Shown here: in pieces, positions 35,090 to 47,426 of the stretch
How the letters are laid out: every line of letters starts with the position of its first letter
Numbering within the stretch: position 1 is the first letter of the stretch
Assembly: GCA_018894105.1 (NCBI GenBank)
Contig: CM032117.1
Span: 28,252,501-28,316,500, forward strand
From: Jacaranda mimosifolia
Taxonomy: Eukaryota > Streptophyta > Magnoliopsida > Lamiales > Bignoniaceae
Direction: 5' to 3'
DNA: 64,000 bases
Position numbers and translations under genes: made by a program
Notes under the pieces: generated by a model
Database searches by the model: none
Told to the model about the DNA's origin: nothing
The model's input: only the letters and a program-made list of their open reading frames with translations

Positions 35090-37045
35090 AAATTTATGTA
35101 TGGGAAATTGTTAAGAATGTATTACAAAATTATTAAATTTACATTGATGAGTAATTAGTATATTTTAGTGATTTCAAAAATTAATTATGCAATTAATGTT
35201 AAGTAATCAATAAAATTATTTAAAACAATTTTAAAAAAAATTAAACTTTAAGAATTCAAAATTCGCTAAAAATTGTATGAATGTAGTTTAATACCCATTT
35301 CCATACATATAGTATAAATTTACGTACGTGTGCCAACAAGATAAGAATATAATGAAAAGATAATTGAATTTAGTCACTTGGCGCGGAATAATATAGAAAC
35401 CAAGAACTTCACAATAAATGTTAAGTAACTAATAAAATTATTTCAAACAGTTAAAAAGTTTTGTTCTTGGGAAATTTAAAATTTGATTGAAATTGTACAA
35501 TTATGATTAAAAGACCATTCTTGTATATAATACCATAAATTATGTACGAATGAATATATATATATATATATTTTTTTTTTTTTTGAGAGAAACGGTAAGG
35601 TATTTTATTAGATAGAATCCAAAGCTAATGCTTGGGAAATTACATTAGTAGCAGAAACATGAGAAAAATGCAGAGAAGAAGTCATCCTGGCCAAATGATG
35701 AGCACATTTGTTAGCACCACGCCTAACATGACTGAAGGAATAAGATATCAAATGTTGAAGATTAGCTCTAGCATCCGAGATAATGGGGCCTATAGTTGAT
35801 AAATTGATAGAAGCTAGCTATAATGCCCGGATTACAGCAAGACAGTCTCCTTCAAAGATAACTCGAGACCATGAAAATTGCACACACACCTCACTAGCAA
35901 CTTTGGATGCCATCGCCTCAGCAGATTCAGGGTACCAGCTGCACTTCAAGAATCTGGAGCTCCAAGCAAGACAATGTCTCATGTAGTTACGGGCAACAAC
36001 ACCAACACCTATGGGCCTTGCCTAAGAGAAAACAGCCGCATCAAAATTTATTTTGATGGTATCTGGAGATGGAGTTCGCCATTGTGGCAGTGTGGTTACC
36101 ATAGCAGTAGGAAGCAAAAAAGTTGTGGCCTGATGAAATCTGGCCTTAATGTTCTGGGCGAAGCATGCTGTGTCAAGAGACTTAGCATTAAAATGGGCAC
36201 TATTCCGCGTATACCAGATGCTCCAACAACAAATGAGAAATAAAGCAAAACTATGTGGATCCATCTCTTTCGAAATTTTGTAAAACCAATGGTAGACAGA
36301 ACATGCGGTAAAGTTAATAGCAGCAGAAGATAAAAGGGGTAAGCGCCCAGACTTGTCGAGCAAAATGACTGTGGAGAAGGCAATGTAAAATATCTTTAGC
36401 AACATTATCACAAATGCAAAAGAAGGGGTGGTCAGCAAGTCTTTTGAGATGCAAAGCAGCTTGTGTGGGAAGAAAACCACGGGCTGCGTTTTCTTCGCGC
36501 CAGGCGAAGTGTCTTACCTTCGGAGGGATGTTAGAATTCCAGATAAACCAAAAATCAAGCACACTATCATGGCTATTGAACCCTCGACTGGTCTCTTGAG
36601 TTCAGCAGTTAGTAGAAACAGCCAGGTGGTATGCTGGTTGAAAAACGTACTAAAAGTTTGATAATTTGATCGCTTGTCATATTTTAATGATTTTAAAAAA
36701 TCATGATTTTACTATAATATTAAGCAACCAATGAAACCATTCTAATTAATTCAAGAAAATTTTAAATTTTAAATTTTTAAAAATTCAACCAAATTATACA
36801 ATTTGGTCAAAAGAACTATTCTTATATATAATGATATAGATTTATATGTGGGAGATTGATTAATTTGGTTAATTTTAATATTTTAGAAACTTAGAAAATC
36901 GAAAGAGTCAACAGTTAAGCAATCAGTGGAATTATTGCAAATAATAAAATCTATCTTTATTCCAAGAATTTAAATTTTGCTTAAAATTGCATAGTTATCA
37001 CCAAAAGACATTTCTTTTATACATAACTATTTATTGGAGAATGTT
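35090..37045 (+). repeat. Four-unit satellite-like array, about 195-222 bp per unit
   Basis: Units share, in order, a TTAAGTAAYYAATRAAATTATT word (35199, 35421, 36720, 36915), an AATTTTAAATTT-like block, a TTGTACAATT block, an AAAAGACCATTCTTGTATATAA block and TATGTACGTGTGGGA. Spacing is 222 bases between units 1 and 2 and 195 between 3 and 4. Units 2 and 3 are 1,299 apart, explained by a LINE of about 1.1 kb between them. Confidence 0.7.
35560..36655 (-). mobile_element. 5'-truncated LINE (zf-RVT and RNase H end)
   Basis: Minus-strand LINE whose poly-A appears as the T run at 35570-35584. The 5' end holds the zinc-binding reverse-transcriptase tail (36562-36314: WNSNIPPKVRHFAWR, then FCICDNVAKDILHCLLHSHFA). 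Linker and RNase H sequence follow (36243-36022, WRTPSPDTIKINFDAAVFS, with the FDA motif). The RNase H tail lies at 36000-35600 (RRGANKCAHHLARMTS). Frames are shifted near 36300 and a stop lies after FDAAVFS, so it is inactive. It has no reverse transcriptase core, as expected for 5'-truncated LINE copies. It sits inside a satellite-like array. Confidence 0.85.
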
Positions 37046-37148
37046 GTTCCTGCATGTGTAAATTTAGATTATCATATTATTGATACTAAATACATCAATA
37101 ATGGTAACCCTTGGATGATTTAATGATAGTTTTGATAATAACAATATT

Positions 37149-39395
37149 TGTTACTATCACACCCCAAAATCTAACCATACAGCCTAGTCTCGAGGTATGA
37201 AACTCAATCCCAAATAAAAATATATCACTTATCTAAAATCTTAATCTTAAATAAAAAAATTCCAACATTCATAACAAATCAAATAATTCTTGCAACATAG
37301 AAACTCAAAATGCCCAATATTCGTCCTTCAACTGGAAAATCATTAAAGGAGAAACTAATTTGCCAAAACGGCAATAAAGCTAAAGCTACTACAAAGTCTT
37401 CATTCCAAAAATAAAACCTTCAATTCTGGTTCTCATCAGAAGCATGCTCAACATCCTCACTAGGACTAAGATCTAGGTCTACTAGAAGAAAGTTAAAGAA
37501 AAGAAAAGAGTATGAGCAAAAGACTCAGTGAGTACCAAGTGTGTGCAATGTGAGTTCAAGAATTTAACATGATTTGTATAGTGAAAATATTTGAGAAAAA
37601 CATAAGTGAAAATTGTTAAACAGTGAAGCACTAACGAATCAAGAATTTAATAAACAGTTTCCTATACTAACAACTTAAATACAATGATCAGACAATATTT
37701 GCTGTAGCCAGTCAACCTTATGACTCCCACCGTAATAGTCCCTTATCGCTTCGGGCAAGGTGCGAACTTACCAAAACAGTGCTTGAGCGTCATCGGGAAT
37801 TCCTACAACCCACCTCAGCCACAAATGCTTCTGTTGTGCGCTAAGGGAATTAGGCCATGGCGGCTTGGGGTTCAATTGGCAAGCCCGCTGCTGCACGGTG
37901 AAGTCCCTCACACACCTCGACCAAGTTGAATCCAACTAATAGTAAAAGTAGCAGTACCAGTAACAGTAATATTAATCAGTTGATCATCGAATTTAATTGG
38001 TAGTCTAGAAGCATTAAAATCATGAAGTACATGTTTCTTGTATCTTGAAGCAAAATAAATCAATTTTGTGCGCAGTTGAATACAGTTATAGTGTAGTGCA
38101 TATTGAAAAGAAGTTTTATAGCATGCATTACTATACATATATCCTTCTGGGTTTTGAAAAGTAACATTATAATAGTTATAGGTTTAGGCACTCACCTTTA
38201 GGATCAATCCTAGAAGTCAATCACCTATCTCAAAATCAATCGAATCAAATGTTGAGTCACCTGAATTCATTTAATAAGCACATTTCACCAATTTAAGTAA
38301 CTGACTAGACAAAATTTACTTAAGACTAGGCTTATGGTAATGGGTACCATAAGTCTGTAGCATCTTAAAACCCAACAATCTTATTTGATACTAAATAATT
38401 TTACTACATGTATTTCACATTTATATTCTATTCAAAATTTCAAAATATAAGTAAGAAATTATTTTAAATGAATTCTAGATTTCAATGGTAATTAAATCTT
38501 AAATTTCCCACTAATTACACACATATATACATATATTCTGTCTTACATATATGTATATATATACACCCAATCCTCAATTCAAAATTAGCCTTTCATAGTC
38601 AAATAATATTTTCGATCAACAATTGCGGCTTATTACTGGAAGATGGAGAAATTGAATGCCTTTTCTCTTCTTTCTCGGTTCTATGTTCTTCATATGTACA
38701 TATATATACCCATTCCCCTATTCAAAATTGGCCTTTCATAGTCAAAATAAACTTTTTGGTCAACAATTGCAGCTTATTACTGGAAGATGAAGAAATTGAA
38801 TGCCTTTTCTCCTTTCTCGGCTCTATGTTGTTCATACATACATATACACATATAAACATAACACATACAATTTTCACCAGAAACCCAAATAGCAACAACT
38901 TAGTTCTCCTGCTCAAAGATAATAACAGTAAATAAAGGTAGCCCATGGAAGATGATAAATTCACACTCAAACATCAAAATAACATCAGCCCTTCTTGGTT
39001 CACTTGACCCACGGCAAAATCCCATGGCATTGAAAATTATAGTAAATTCTCTCCTCTTTTGTTCCCCCTTCATTTTTTTTACAACACTATATCACTGGAA
39101 TGGGATGCCAAAATCTACCTAATTATAGAATACCTTTTTGTAATACAATCATTACAAATATCAGAAATCAGAATTGAGAGTAGATGAAATGGGTTTCTCA
39201 AATCAAAGAAGAATTCTTAGAAAAAGAAATCTAGAAACAATACCTTGGCCAAACTCTACGTGGTTTTCTCCTAGTGGATTATGAATGCTTGTCTTCTCAC
39301 CTTTTCCTTTTTCCCTTTGCTGTTCCTCTTCTCTTTTTCTCTCTTATTTTCTTTTCTTTTCCTTTTAAAACTGAATGTGTGTCTAGGGTGGTGCA
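37149..39395 (+). repeat. Probable gypsy solo LTR, about 2.2 kb
   Basis: It starts TGTTACTATCACACCCCAAA and ends GGGTGGTGCA, which mirror each other in the way of plant Del/Tekay LTRs (TGTAACACCCC… and …GGGGTGTTACA). Inside is a motif common in such LTRs, GAGCAAAAGACTCAGTGAGTA (about 37510). No primer site follows and no 5-bp target duplication is evident, so the boundaries and the solo status are provisional. The more GC-rich part at 37700-37925 is not a gene. Confidence 0.5.
38581..38866 (+). repeat. 143-bp tandem duplication
   Basis: AAAATTAGCCTTTCATAG at 38581 and AAAATTGGCCTTTCATAG at 38724 start two near-identical units, each continuing through CAACAATTGCRGCTTATTACTGGAAGATG. The period is 143 bases. 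It lies in the putative transcribed part of the solo LTR. Confidence 0.8.
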
Positions 39396-40572
39396 TTTGG
39401 TAGTAATGATGAGATTGGGTGTGATAAAATTGAGATGAATTTGTAACTTATATAACATGTGAATACCATCTATTATTTTGTTTGGTTGCGAGGTTTGAGA
39501 GTATGAATATCCGAAAACAAAATACACTTTTGTTGTTTGGTTGGTAAGTATTGATAATGTAGGATATACTCAAATTTACTAAACTAATCTTATGCTCTAT
39601 TATGTTGACTAAATACCCATCCATAACTTTAAATAATATAAGATGCATTTTGGAAAATTATGTGTTTCATGCACAAAATTTTCTACACAAGTGATGTGTT
39701 TTCTACACAAATTATTTATAGTTTTCTACGCAATTGATGTGTTTCATGCAACTACAAACACAACCAAACTTGAAAGGATTGTTTATACTAGTAATTTTAG
39801 CACACTCAATATATGTGCTAAAATTTTATAGTAGAAGATAAATAAAATATTTATTTATTTTTTATATATTTATATAATTTCAATATTTTCAATATATTTA
39901 TTTAAATTTTTAGATGAGTAAAAGAAAAAAATTAAGATGGAAGGAAAAAGTAAAAAAGTAAATATTTGAAGAGAAAAATATTAGAGAAGAGAAAAAAAAA
40001 AAAAAAAAAAGCCAACAACAACAACAACAACTAGGATAATGAATAAAATACACTAAAAAAATACCTAAATAGGATAGTTACTTTATATAATATAGATATT
40101 TCATCATTTGATGCTTAACCACTTTGCTATACCAAACTCATATTAATAACACTTTTTTAAATTAAATATTTTAAAATTTCAAAGACACCAACATATGAAA
40201 TAGATGGCATACATTGATTAGATAATTTTATATTTTTTAAATAATTAACTAAAATTATATGAAACTTATATACCACATGCAAAAAATCAATGAAAACCAT
40301 ATAATTAATAACTAAGTAATGAAATGAAACTTGTGTACTAATTAATAGAATTTATAATTGAGGGGCAAATGTTTTTTTTATATTTTTGTAGTTGAAAATA
40401 TTTGCCTTGATACCACATCCCGCCTTCTAGGTGGGATCCATAATCCCTTACCTTATTGGATTGGAAATCACGCCACAAAATTATAAAGGGCCCAATACTT
40501 TTGAACCAAACAAAAAATTGGGTTGGATAAACATTATATCCAACCCAATCATAGCAACCAAATGGAGCCCGG
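39396..40572. mobile_element. Possible inverted-repeat DNA transposon
   Basis: The left side CATTTGGTAGTAATGATGAGATTGGG (39394 on) and the reverse complement of the right side CATTTGGTTGCTATGATTGGG (ending about 40563) are alike. The interior is AT-rich without coding signs. The left end touches the putative solo LTR, so boundaries are unclear and no target duplication was confirmed. Confidence 0.3.
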
Positions 40573-41301
40573 AGCCCTAGGGTTTTAAGGTGCAGATCTA
40601 ATATCTTTTATAGGGTAAGTGGTTTACTTCAACTGGAACTCTAATTATTAATCTCCTAGGAGTAGGATAACCCTATAATGAATTTGACCTTTTTATTATT
40701 AATTTCTAAGGTCTCAATTATTAATTCTTAGTAACAATATAATATTAACTTAAGGAAATTATAACTTATTTTTCTAAAAATGTACTTATCTAATATACAT
40801 ATATAGATATAATTATTTATGACTTTAAATAGTAATTCTCACTATTTAACCAACAGATAAATCTAATGCCAAATACACACACACACACACATATATATAT
40901 ATATCATTTTTCTAATTGATATAATAAGAAAGCAAGACTAAGAGAAAATAAATAACATAGGATCAAATAATTAAGTAAATTTAAAAACATTCTAAGGCAT
41001 TACATTTTTTTTAATTTTAAATAATAAATAAAATAAAATAAAGTAAAGTAATCAATTAAATACGAAATAAAATTGTGAGGCATTACGATTGCTTTAAGTA
41101 TCCTAGAATTATACATCATAAGGTCTATTGAAAACTGCCCTAATTAGACAGAATTAACCTTCCTTATTTAAAGAGATTTTTCAAGATGCTATTATATTAA
41201 ATTCTTATCTCTTATAACTAGAAAGTAAATTATAATGCTGCATTCATATCTAGATCGAGAAATTGAAAATCAAAGGAATCTTTGTTATGCTAAACGTATA
41301 T
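40573..41301. other. AT-rich DNA with an (AC)n(AT)n microsatellite
   Basis: Nothing gene-like is seen. A compound microsatellite of AC then AT units lies at about 40875-40905. Confidence 0.6.
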
Positions 41302-41628
41302 TGTTAGGATCAATCACTTACCACTAGACTAAAAGTTATAGTTGTTAGTAGAGATGCAACTTCATTTTCTTATACATTTGGCAGCAAAAAACATCGTATA
41401 AGGCTTGAGATGGTTGTGACTGGTAAGCCCCATCGTTCGAGCAATTAGTCATTGATTCAAAGGATGATGCTAGCAATAAATTCAATAATCACCCTCCAGC
41501 AACAGCTTGGGGACTTGAACCCATGGTTTCGCTCTGATACTAATTGTTAGGATCAAGCGCTTACCACTAGACTAAAAATCATAGCTATTAGTAGAGGCAT
41601 GAATTTATTTCCTTATAAATGCACGCAT
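41302..41628 (-). mobile_element. Miniature element with about 85-bp terminal repeats (TRIM or SINE-like)
   Basis: Two direct repeats (41302-41386 and 41545-41628) share TGTTAGGATCAA, CTTACCACTAGACTAAAA and AGTAGAG. Read on minus, the second repeat ends CCTAACA and is followed by TAGTATCAGAGC, an initiator-Met primer site with one change. That is the plan of a TRIM, a tiny non-coding LTR element. The same strand also shows TAGTCTAGTGG, a perfect pol III box A, and GGTTCAAGTCC, a good box B, about 50 bases apart, as in tRNA-derived SINEs. No target duplication was confirmed. Confidence 0.55.
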
Positions 41629-42600
41629 ACTAAGGATTGGTTCAAGTTCAGATCTAAACCTCAACATATTAATAATTAGTTTAATTTAATTATTAGAAAA
41701 TTATGTGATTTAAGGTCTTTAATTTTTTATAACTATTATATATTTATAGTTTTCTAAGTTAGTAAAACTATATTTTGCAAATTAAAAATATGAGTAGGGT
41801 TTATTATTTAATTTTTATATTAGTAATACTTTTTATTTTAAAAAAATTATCATACTAAATTATGGAACCAAAAATTTAAAAAGAAAAGAACAACTAATAT
41901 TGAATTTCAGTTGATATTTAGTATGATATTCTATAGATATGTCGATTTACTTCTCAGTTGAATCTTACCAAGTAAGTACTCAGCCAACATAAATTACATA
42001 AAAAAATTTAAATCTTTTTATCTAACTCAAAATAAAAAAGTAATATAAATAATTGACAAGAAATTAATTTTATTAAAAATTTAAAGAAGTGGTATCACTG
42101 TCCTAACAAAAATTTAGATTTGATACCATTTATATTTTCTATCAATCACATACACATTCTCTATATTGAAAATAAAAGCATATTGTCATCATGCGTCACA
42201 CATAGTTGATGAAAACACACACATTTCCCGCAGGTACACATATGAAGAACAGAATCAAAATTTCGTGGGTAGAAGAGAAAGAGCTGGGAAGGGGGAGCGT
42301 AGCGAATTCAATTAGCTCAAAATAAAAGAGAAAATGCATGTAATGAATCAAGGAGAATGAGAAGGAGAAGGAGAAGCATCTCATCATCCTATCATCCGAT
42401 CGAGATTTAAATTCCCATCATCAACTGGAGATCAAGGGATCCAAGGGCTAGGATGTGGTCAAACAAAGAAGTTGACTTTCAACCACTTAACCTAACGATG
42501 TGCTTCAGCATCAGTTCAAGAAGTCACAACCATTGGAACATTTCTAGGGAAAGGGTTGGGACTTAAAGAATCTGGGTCGTTTATCCATCCAATCCATCAA
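41629..42600. other. AT-rich DNA without recognised features
   Basis: No coding similarity, terminal repeats or primer sites were recognised here. Confidence 0.5.
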
Positions 42601-43298
42601 GGGACCAGATTAAAAGCTACATTGACCAATCCATCCAATCTTAGGCCGCCACCTAGCCTAGGGGAATTTGCGCAATAAATTCAAAATCTATAACAAGAAT
42701 AGGCTGTCATTTGTCCTTTTTTCCAAGAAGTTTTTATAAATGTAGGAGTGCCATTTTTGGTTAGGTAACGAATATTCAATTTTCTTCTCATTTTCTCACC
42801 TCCCCATAATTATCTTCCTCATCTCTTTTCTATTTTCCATTTCAAATTCTTAATCAACTTAGCGTTTACATCTGGTATCAGAGTCATTCATCCTTAACAA
42901 CTTGACCACCACAAAAGGTACAAGTGTGAAAAAATTGCAAGAATATAAAAAAAATGAAAGAAATATTATTAATAGAAGAAAGAGTTCTTAAAATAGCAGG
43001 GGAGAAACACATGCAAGAATAGTTTGAAGGCATTAATAACATACAAAGTGGTGTATAAAATTCCCTACTATCTATTTAACATACTCAAAAGATGATGCAA
43101 CAACAACTATAAATAATAAAAAAAAAGATCCAGTAGTACAACAAAAATAAATCAATCATAGGTAAAGGTCTCCACATTACAATTGATAATGAATCTTCCC
43201 CTAGCAAACAACCACGATGTCAGCAACTTCAAACTTTGTTAGCTAGAAGTCAAGGAGGACACACATGATTCCCAAGAGTTGAGTTCCCTCATTTTGAT
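42601..43298 (+). pseudogene. LTR end, primer site and gag start of a gypsy element
   Basis: Sequence ending GCGTTTACA at 42870 is followed by TGGTATCAGAGTC (42873-42885), a Met-type primer site, so an LTR ends here. After it comes broken plus-strand gag: a Gln/Met-rich coiled stretch near 43090-43150 and, in a shifted frame, PRVEFPHFD just before 43298, recalling the conserved start of many gypsy gag domains. There the sequence is cut by the LTR of a Tat-type element. The 5' boundary of the LTR was not found. Confidence 0.5.
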
Positions 43299-43656
43299 TG
43301 ATATCACTGACTGAAGCAAACTTTGATCTGAGCTCGTAAAGATAGCTTGTGGAAGCTCAGTTGATAAATTGATGACCTGGATTGTCAAGTTGATCATGAT
43401 ACTATGATCATGGACATGTAATCCAGGCATATATTATAAATGTTATAGCTATTGATGATAAAAAAGAATGTTGGAATGGTTTTCCATATTTAAGACAGGA
43501 AATCCATTTGGTAATTATGATAGAATATTTGAGACATAAAGTAGCTATGTAGTTAATGAATAAAATATAGAGTTGATGTAGAGGTATGGCAGATCATTAT
43601 GAGACATTAGATCATTTAAAATATATTCTTGTTTATCTTGAATTTTCTAAATTACA
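43299..43656 (+). repeat. LTR of a Tat-type gypsy element, 358 bp
   Basis: It begins TGATATCACTG and ends AATTACA, and is followed by TGGCGCCGTTTGTGG (43661-43675), the Tat/Athila primer site and leader motif. A second copy of nearly the same length lies inverted at 61216-61574. The position before the primer site makes this a 5' LTR. Confidence 0.85.
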
Positions 43657-43660
43657 TTAT

Positions 43661-45320
43661 TGGCGCCGTTTGTGGAAAGATTTTGAGGTAAGGTGTGAGC
43701 GATCATGGCAAAAAGAGGAGATAGAGATGTTCCATTGGGTGAAAAGGTGAATGCCCAAGAGCATGGTGGTCTCGAGCATGAGATGTCTCAAAATTTCTCT
43801 GAAATCGATGGGACTTAGGGAAGTGCGCGGGCTGATGTGGAAACCTTAATGTTGGATCAACTTCAACAAATGATATCTTTGATCGTGGAGGCATCTTTGG
43901 CGGCCCGATTGTCTAATAGTCCAGACAAAAGGAGGATTCTTAGGAGTTGGCAGAAGTTTAAATATCTAAGGCTTCTCAAGAGCTCGGAGAGGTAGTTAGA
44001 TCTCTTGACAATGTTAGTCACCCAACATTGCTGGAGAAGTGCAAGCTCTACAAGCATAAATGGCCGAGGTGGAAGAAAATATGGTTGAAGGACTAACCCC
44101 TAGCAAATGCAAATGGGGAATTCCTTTTAGCACACAAGTTATGAAAGAAGAATTACCACCCAATTTCAAAGCTGTGAACATAGAGGGTATATGGGAGTGT
44201 CGGATCCTTCAGAACATCGGCATATGTTCGAATATGCTACTCTATTACTTAAGTATTCTGATGCTATGAAATGCTGGGTATTCCTTACTATACTAATAGG
44301 GCCCACTTAGAGATGGTTCGATCAATTAACTCTAGGATCCATAGATTCTTTTGATGAATTCAGTAAGGTATTTTTACACTAGTTCACTAGCAGGAAACAC
44401 TATCGAATGACCTCATTGAGCCTCCTCAACATGCAACAGGAGGAATGAGAGATATTCAGATCGTTTGTACAAAGATTTACTACTGCAGCCGTTGAAATTC
44501 CTTCGATGGCTTAAGAAGTGTTAGTTAGCATGTTCACACAAAGGTTACGAGATGGAAAAATTTTCAAGTCATTTGTTGAGAAGATAGTATCAGATTTTGA
44601 TTCTTTATTGCTTAGGGCCGAGAAATATATCAACTTGGAAGAGGCACGAAGAATGAAGAAAGAGGAGTCCAACACAAGAAAGAAAGTAGTAAAGGACTCT
44701 CTAAAAAAACTTGAAGAAAGCCCACATAACTGATGATAAAGAAGTGATAGCATTGTATCAAAATTTTGACAAATTTACTCCTCTAAAAGTCTCCCCACTC
44801 AAGCTTGGTTTATAGTAGAAAATTGGAATTTGTTACGATGGCCATGAAGTGCAAATAATATCCCTACTAAACCACCTTCGGAGAAATTCTACCGATTCCA
44901 TAACGACTTCGGGCATTTTATGGATGAATCCAAACATTTGAGGAATGAGCATGAGAAGTTGGTGCAAGCTAGATATTTGGAGGAGCTAGTTGTCAAAAAA
45001 ACCTGAGATACGATGAAATTCCGACATTCAATTCTTAGAGAAACTTCCAACCCTGATTAGAAGCCACCTCGGCACAATGTTCCCTCTAGGGAAGTGCTTC
45101 AGTAGTCTCATGGTGTTATTAACGTGATAGCGGGTGGTCCTATCAATGGGGATTCTTGTATAGCTAGGAAGGCTCATGTATGAGTGGCAACAATATATTA
45201 CCATCATGGTCGGCTTGTGAAGAGTATGAGAACTGAGATAAGCATGGTAGCTACTTTAGAACTTTCTCAAATATATCTTTCTGGCCTAATGATCTAGAGG
45301 GAATCCAGACACCTCACCAA
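43661..45320 (+). pseudogene. Tat-type gag remnant
   Basis: After the primer site an ATG at about 43704 opens a broken gag. Recognisable pieces are FSTQVMKEELPPNFKAVNIEG (near 44120-44185, the conserved Tat gag entry motif) and the matrix-like helical region at 44340-44740 (LVSMFTQRLRDGKIFKSFV, then a Lys/Glu-rich tail). The region 44880-45000 (FHNDFGHFMDESKHLRNEHEKLV) corresponds to the gag end before the protease. Frames change several times, so no protein can be made. Gag would coat the RNA of the element. Confidence 0.75.
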
Positions 45321-47426
45321 GATGCTCTTGTTAGTACAACTATAATAGCCAATTATGAGGTCGGCTGAATATTGATAGATAGTGGTAATTTTGTTAATAT
45401 ATTGTTTGCTCATGTCTTTAGATAGATAGATCTTGGTTCGATCAAGATGGAGCTTGTAGGAACATCATTGTTTGGATTCACAGGGGCCTCAATCAAAGCT
45501 CTTGGACATGTGATGTTATCTATATCATTGGGTAGTAGTCCCTTGAGAAAAACACATATGCTATGATTCTTAATGGTGGATTCTCCATTAGTATACAATG
45601 TTATATTGGGGCATCGACACTTAGCATGTTCTAAGCTATGGCCTCTCCTCTCCACATGAAGACTAAATTTCATGTGGATGGTCAGATAGGAGAAGTACGG
45701 GGTGATTAGTTCATGGCACAAAGGTGTTATGTGGATTCCATCAAGAAAAATGATAGTTCTAAAGTAATACCTCTGAATTTAGATGTTGAAAAAGATGCAG
45801 CTCAAGTTCAGGTCCAACTCATTGAAGAGTTCCAAACTATAGAGCTTATTCCTGGAGATCCCCAGAAGGTAACATGAATAGGAGCCCAGCTAGACCTCGA
45901 AGTCAAATAGAAGTTCATTGAACTTTTGAGGAGTAATATGGATGTCTTCACATTCACAATAAATGACTTGAAAGGAATGGATCTAAGAATCATCGAGCAT
46001 CATATAAACGTTGATCCAAATGTGACACCAGTTAAATAGAAGAAAAGGAATTTTGGGGTAGACAAAGATAAAATCATACAAGAAAAGGCAAATAAGTCGT
46101 TAGTAGTCGGGCATATAGTGGAAATTTAGTTTCCCGAGTGGTTATCAAATGTGGTCCTAGTTCCGAAGAATGCTAGGAAGTGGCGTGTGTGCATAGATTT
46201 TCACGACTTGAACAAAGCTTGCCCAGAGGATTACTATTCACTACCTTACATAGATCAATTGATGGATGGTACAGTAGGATGTGAGCTCCTGATCATGATT
46301 GATGCCTCACAAGGGTACCATCAAATAAATTTAGCTGAAGAAGATTGGAAGCGGGTGAGCTTTATTATCTCCGCAGGAACATACTGCTACGTGGTTATGT
46401 CATTTGGCTTGAAGAATGTAAGAGCTCTTATCAGAGATTAATGGATCACATATTTTGACATTAGTTAGGTCGGAACATGGCAGTGTATATGGAAAATATG
46501 TTGACTAAGAGCAGAAAGGCATCAAATCACTTTTGGTACACTACGCAAATATGAAATGATGTTAAATCTGGCTAAATGTGTTTTTTGCGTGTAAGGTGGG
46601 AAGTTCTGGGATATTTGGTAACCCAGAGTGGTATTAAAGTAAATCTCAAAAAGATAGAGGCTATTCAAGATATATTTACACCTCGTTCAGTTCGAGAAGT
46701 CCAGAAGCTTATAGGAAGAATAGCTGCATAAAATAAGTTCATTTCAAAGCTAGTAGAAATAAGCTTCCCTTTCTTCATGGTCCTTAGGAAGACCAAAGCA
46801 TTTGAATGGACTAATGAATACAAATTGCAATTGAGGAGTTAAAGAAATACTTAGCTGAATTACCTCTCCTTATAACGCTACTTCAGGGAGAAAGGTTGTT
46901 CTTGTATCTAGCAGTTAGTTCAGTATTTTTATAAGAAGAACTAGACAAGCAACAACCTATATACTACATCAGCAAAGTGTTACATGGTGCGGAGTTATGA
47001 TACCCAATTATGGAAAAGCTAGTTCTAAGCTTGGTGATAACAGTTCAGCGCTTGCGGCCTTACTTTCTATCTCACCTAAGAACTAATCATCCTCCGTAGC
47101 AAATCATAGGAAAACCAGAAGCATCATGAAGGTTAGTCAAATGGGCAATTGAGTTAGGTTAGTATGATATTACTTATGCACCTAGAATGGCTATAAGGGC
47201 TTAAAAGCTTGTTGATTTTATTGTTGAATTCACTCTAGAATCGAAAGAGGAAGAATGGTCTCTATATGTTGGTGGTTCTCTGCCCACTGTGGATTGAGGG
47301 TCAGAATAGTTTTAATAACTCTGAAAGCATATGAGCTCAAATATGTATATAAATTGGGTGTCAAAGTATTAATAACGAAGTTGTGTACGAGGCCTTCTTT
47401 TTAGGAATGCGGATAACTGTAAATAT
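45321..47426 (+). pseudogene. Tat-type pol remnant: protease, RT, RNase H
   Basis: The protease is at about 45350-45660 (LIDSGNFVNILF, with the active-site Asp-Thr-Gly changed to Asp-Ser-Gly, and VYNVILGH). RT is at 46020-46700: open at 46151-46441 with VLVPKNARKWRVCIDFHDLNKACPED's characteristic RVCIDF and LNKACP words, then MIDASQGYHQI and FGLKN. The YxDD motif region after 46440 is degraded. RNase H pieces run to about 47230 (YDITYAPRMAIRA), followed by an extra RNase H-like start near 47350-47420 (NNEVVYEAFFLGMRI), as in the dual-RNase H Tat lineage. The frame is cut at 47426 by a SIRE-type LTR. No integrase is seen in the window after this point. Confidence 0.8.

Noticed and set aside
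36096..36661. Several open frames on both strands at 36096-36661
   Set aside because: Only the minus frames at 36562-36314 and 36480-36022 match LINE domains. The others are shadows of these.
39396..40572. A firm Harbinger or hAT transposon call
   Set aside because: The inverted ends are imperfect and no target duplication could be fixed, so it is listed only as possible.
41480..41600. A tRNA gene on minus, suggested by box A and box B
   Set aside because: I could not form an acceptor stem and cloverleaf, and the region is flanked by direct repeats of a small element.
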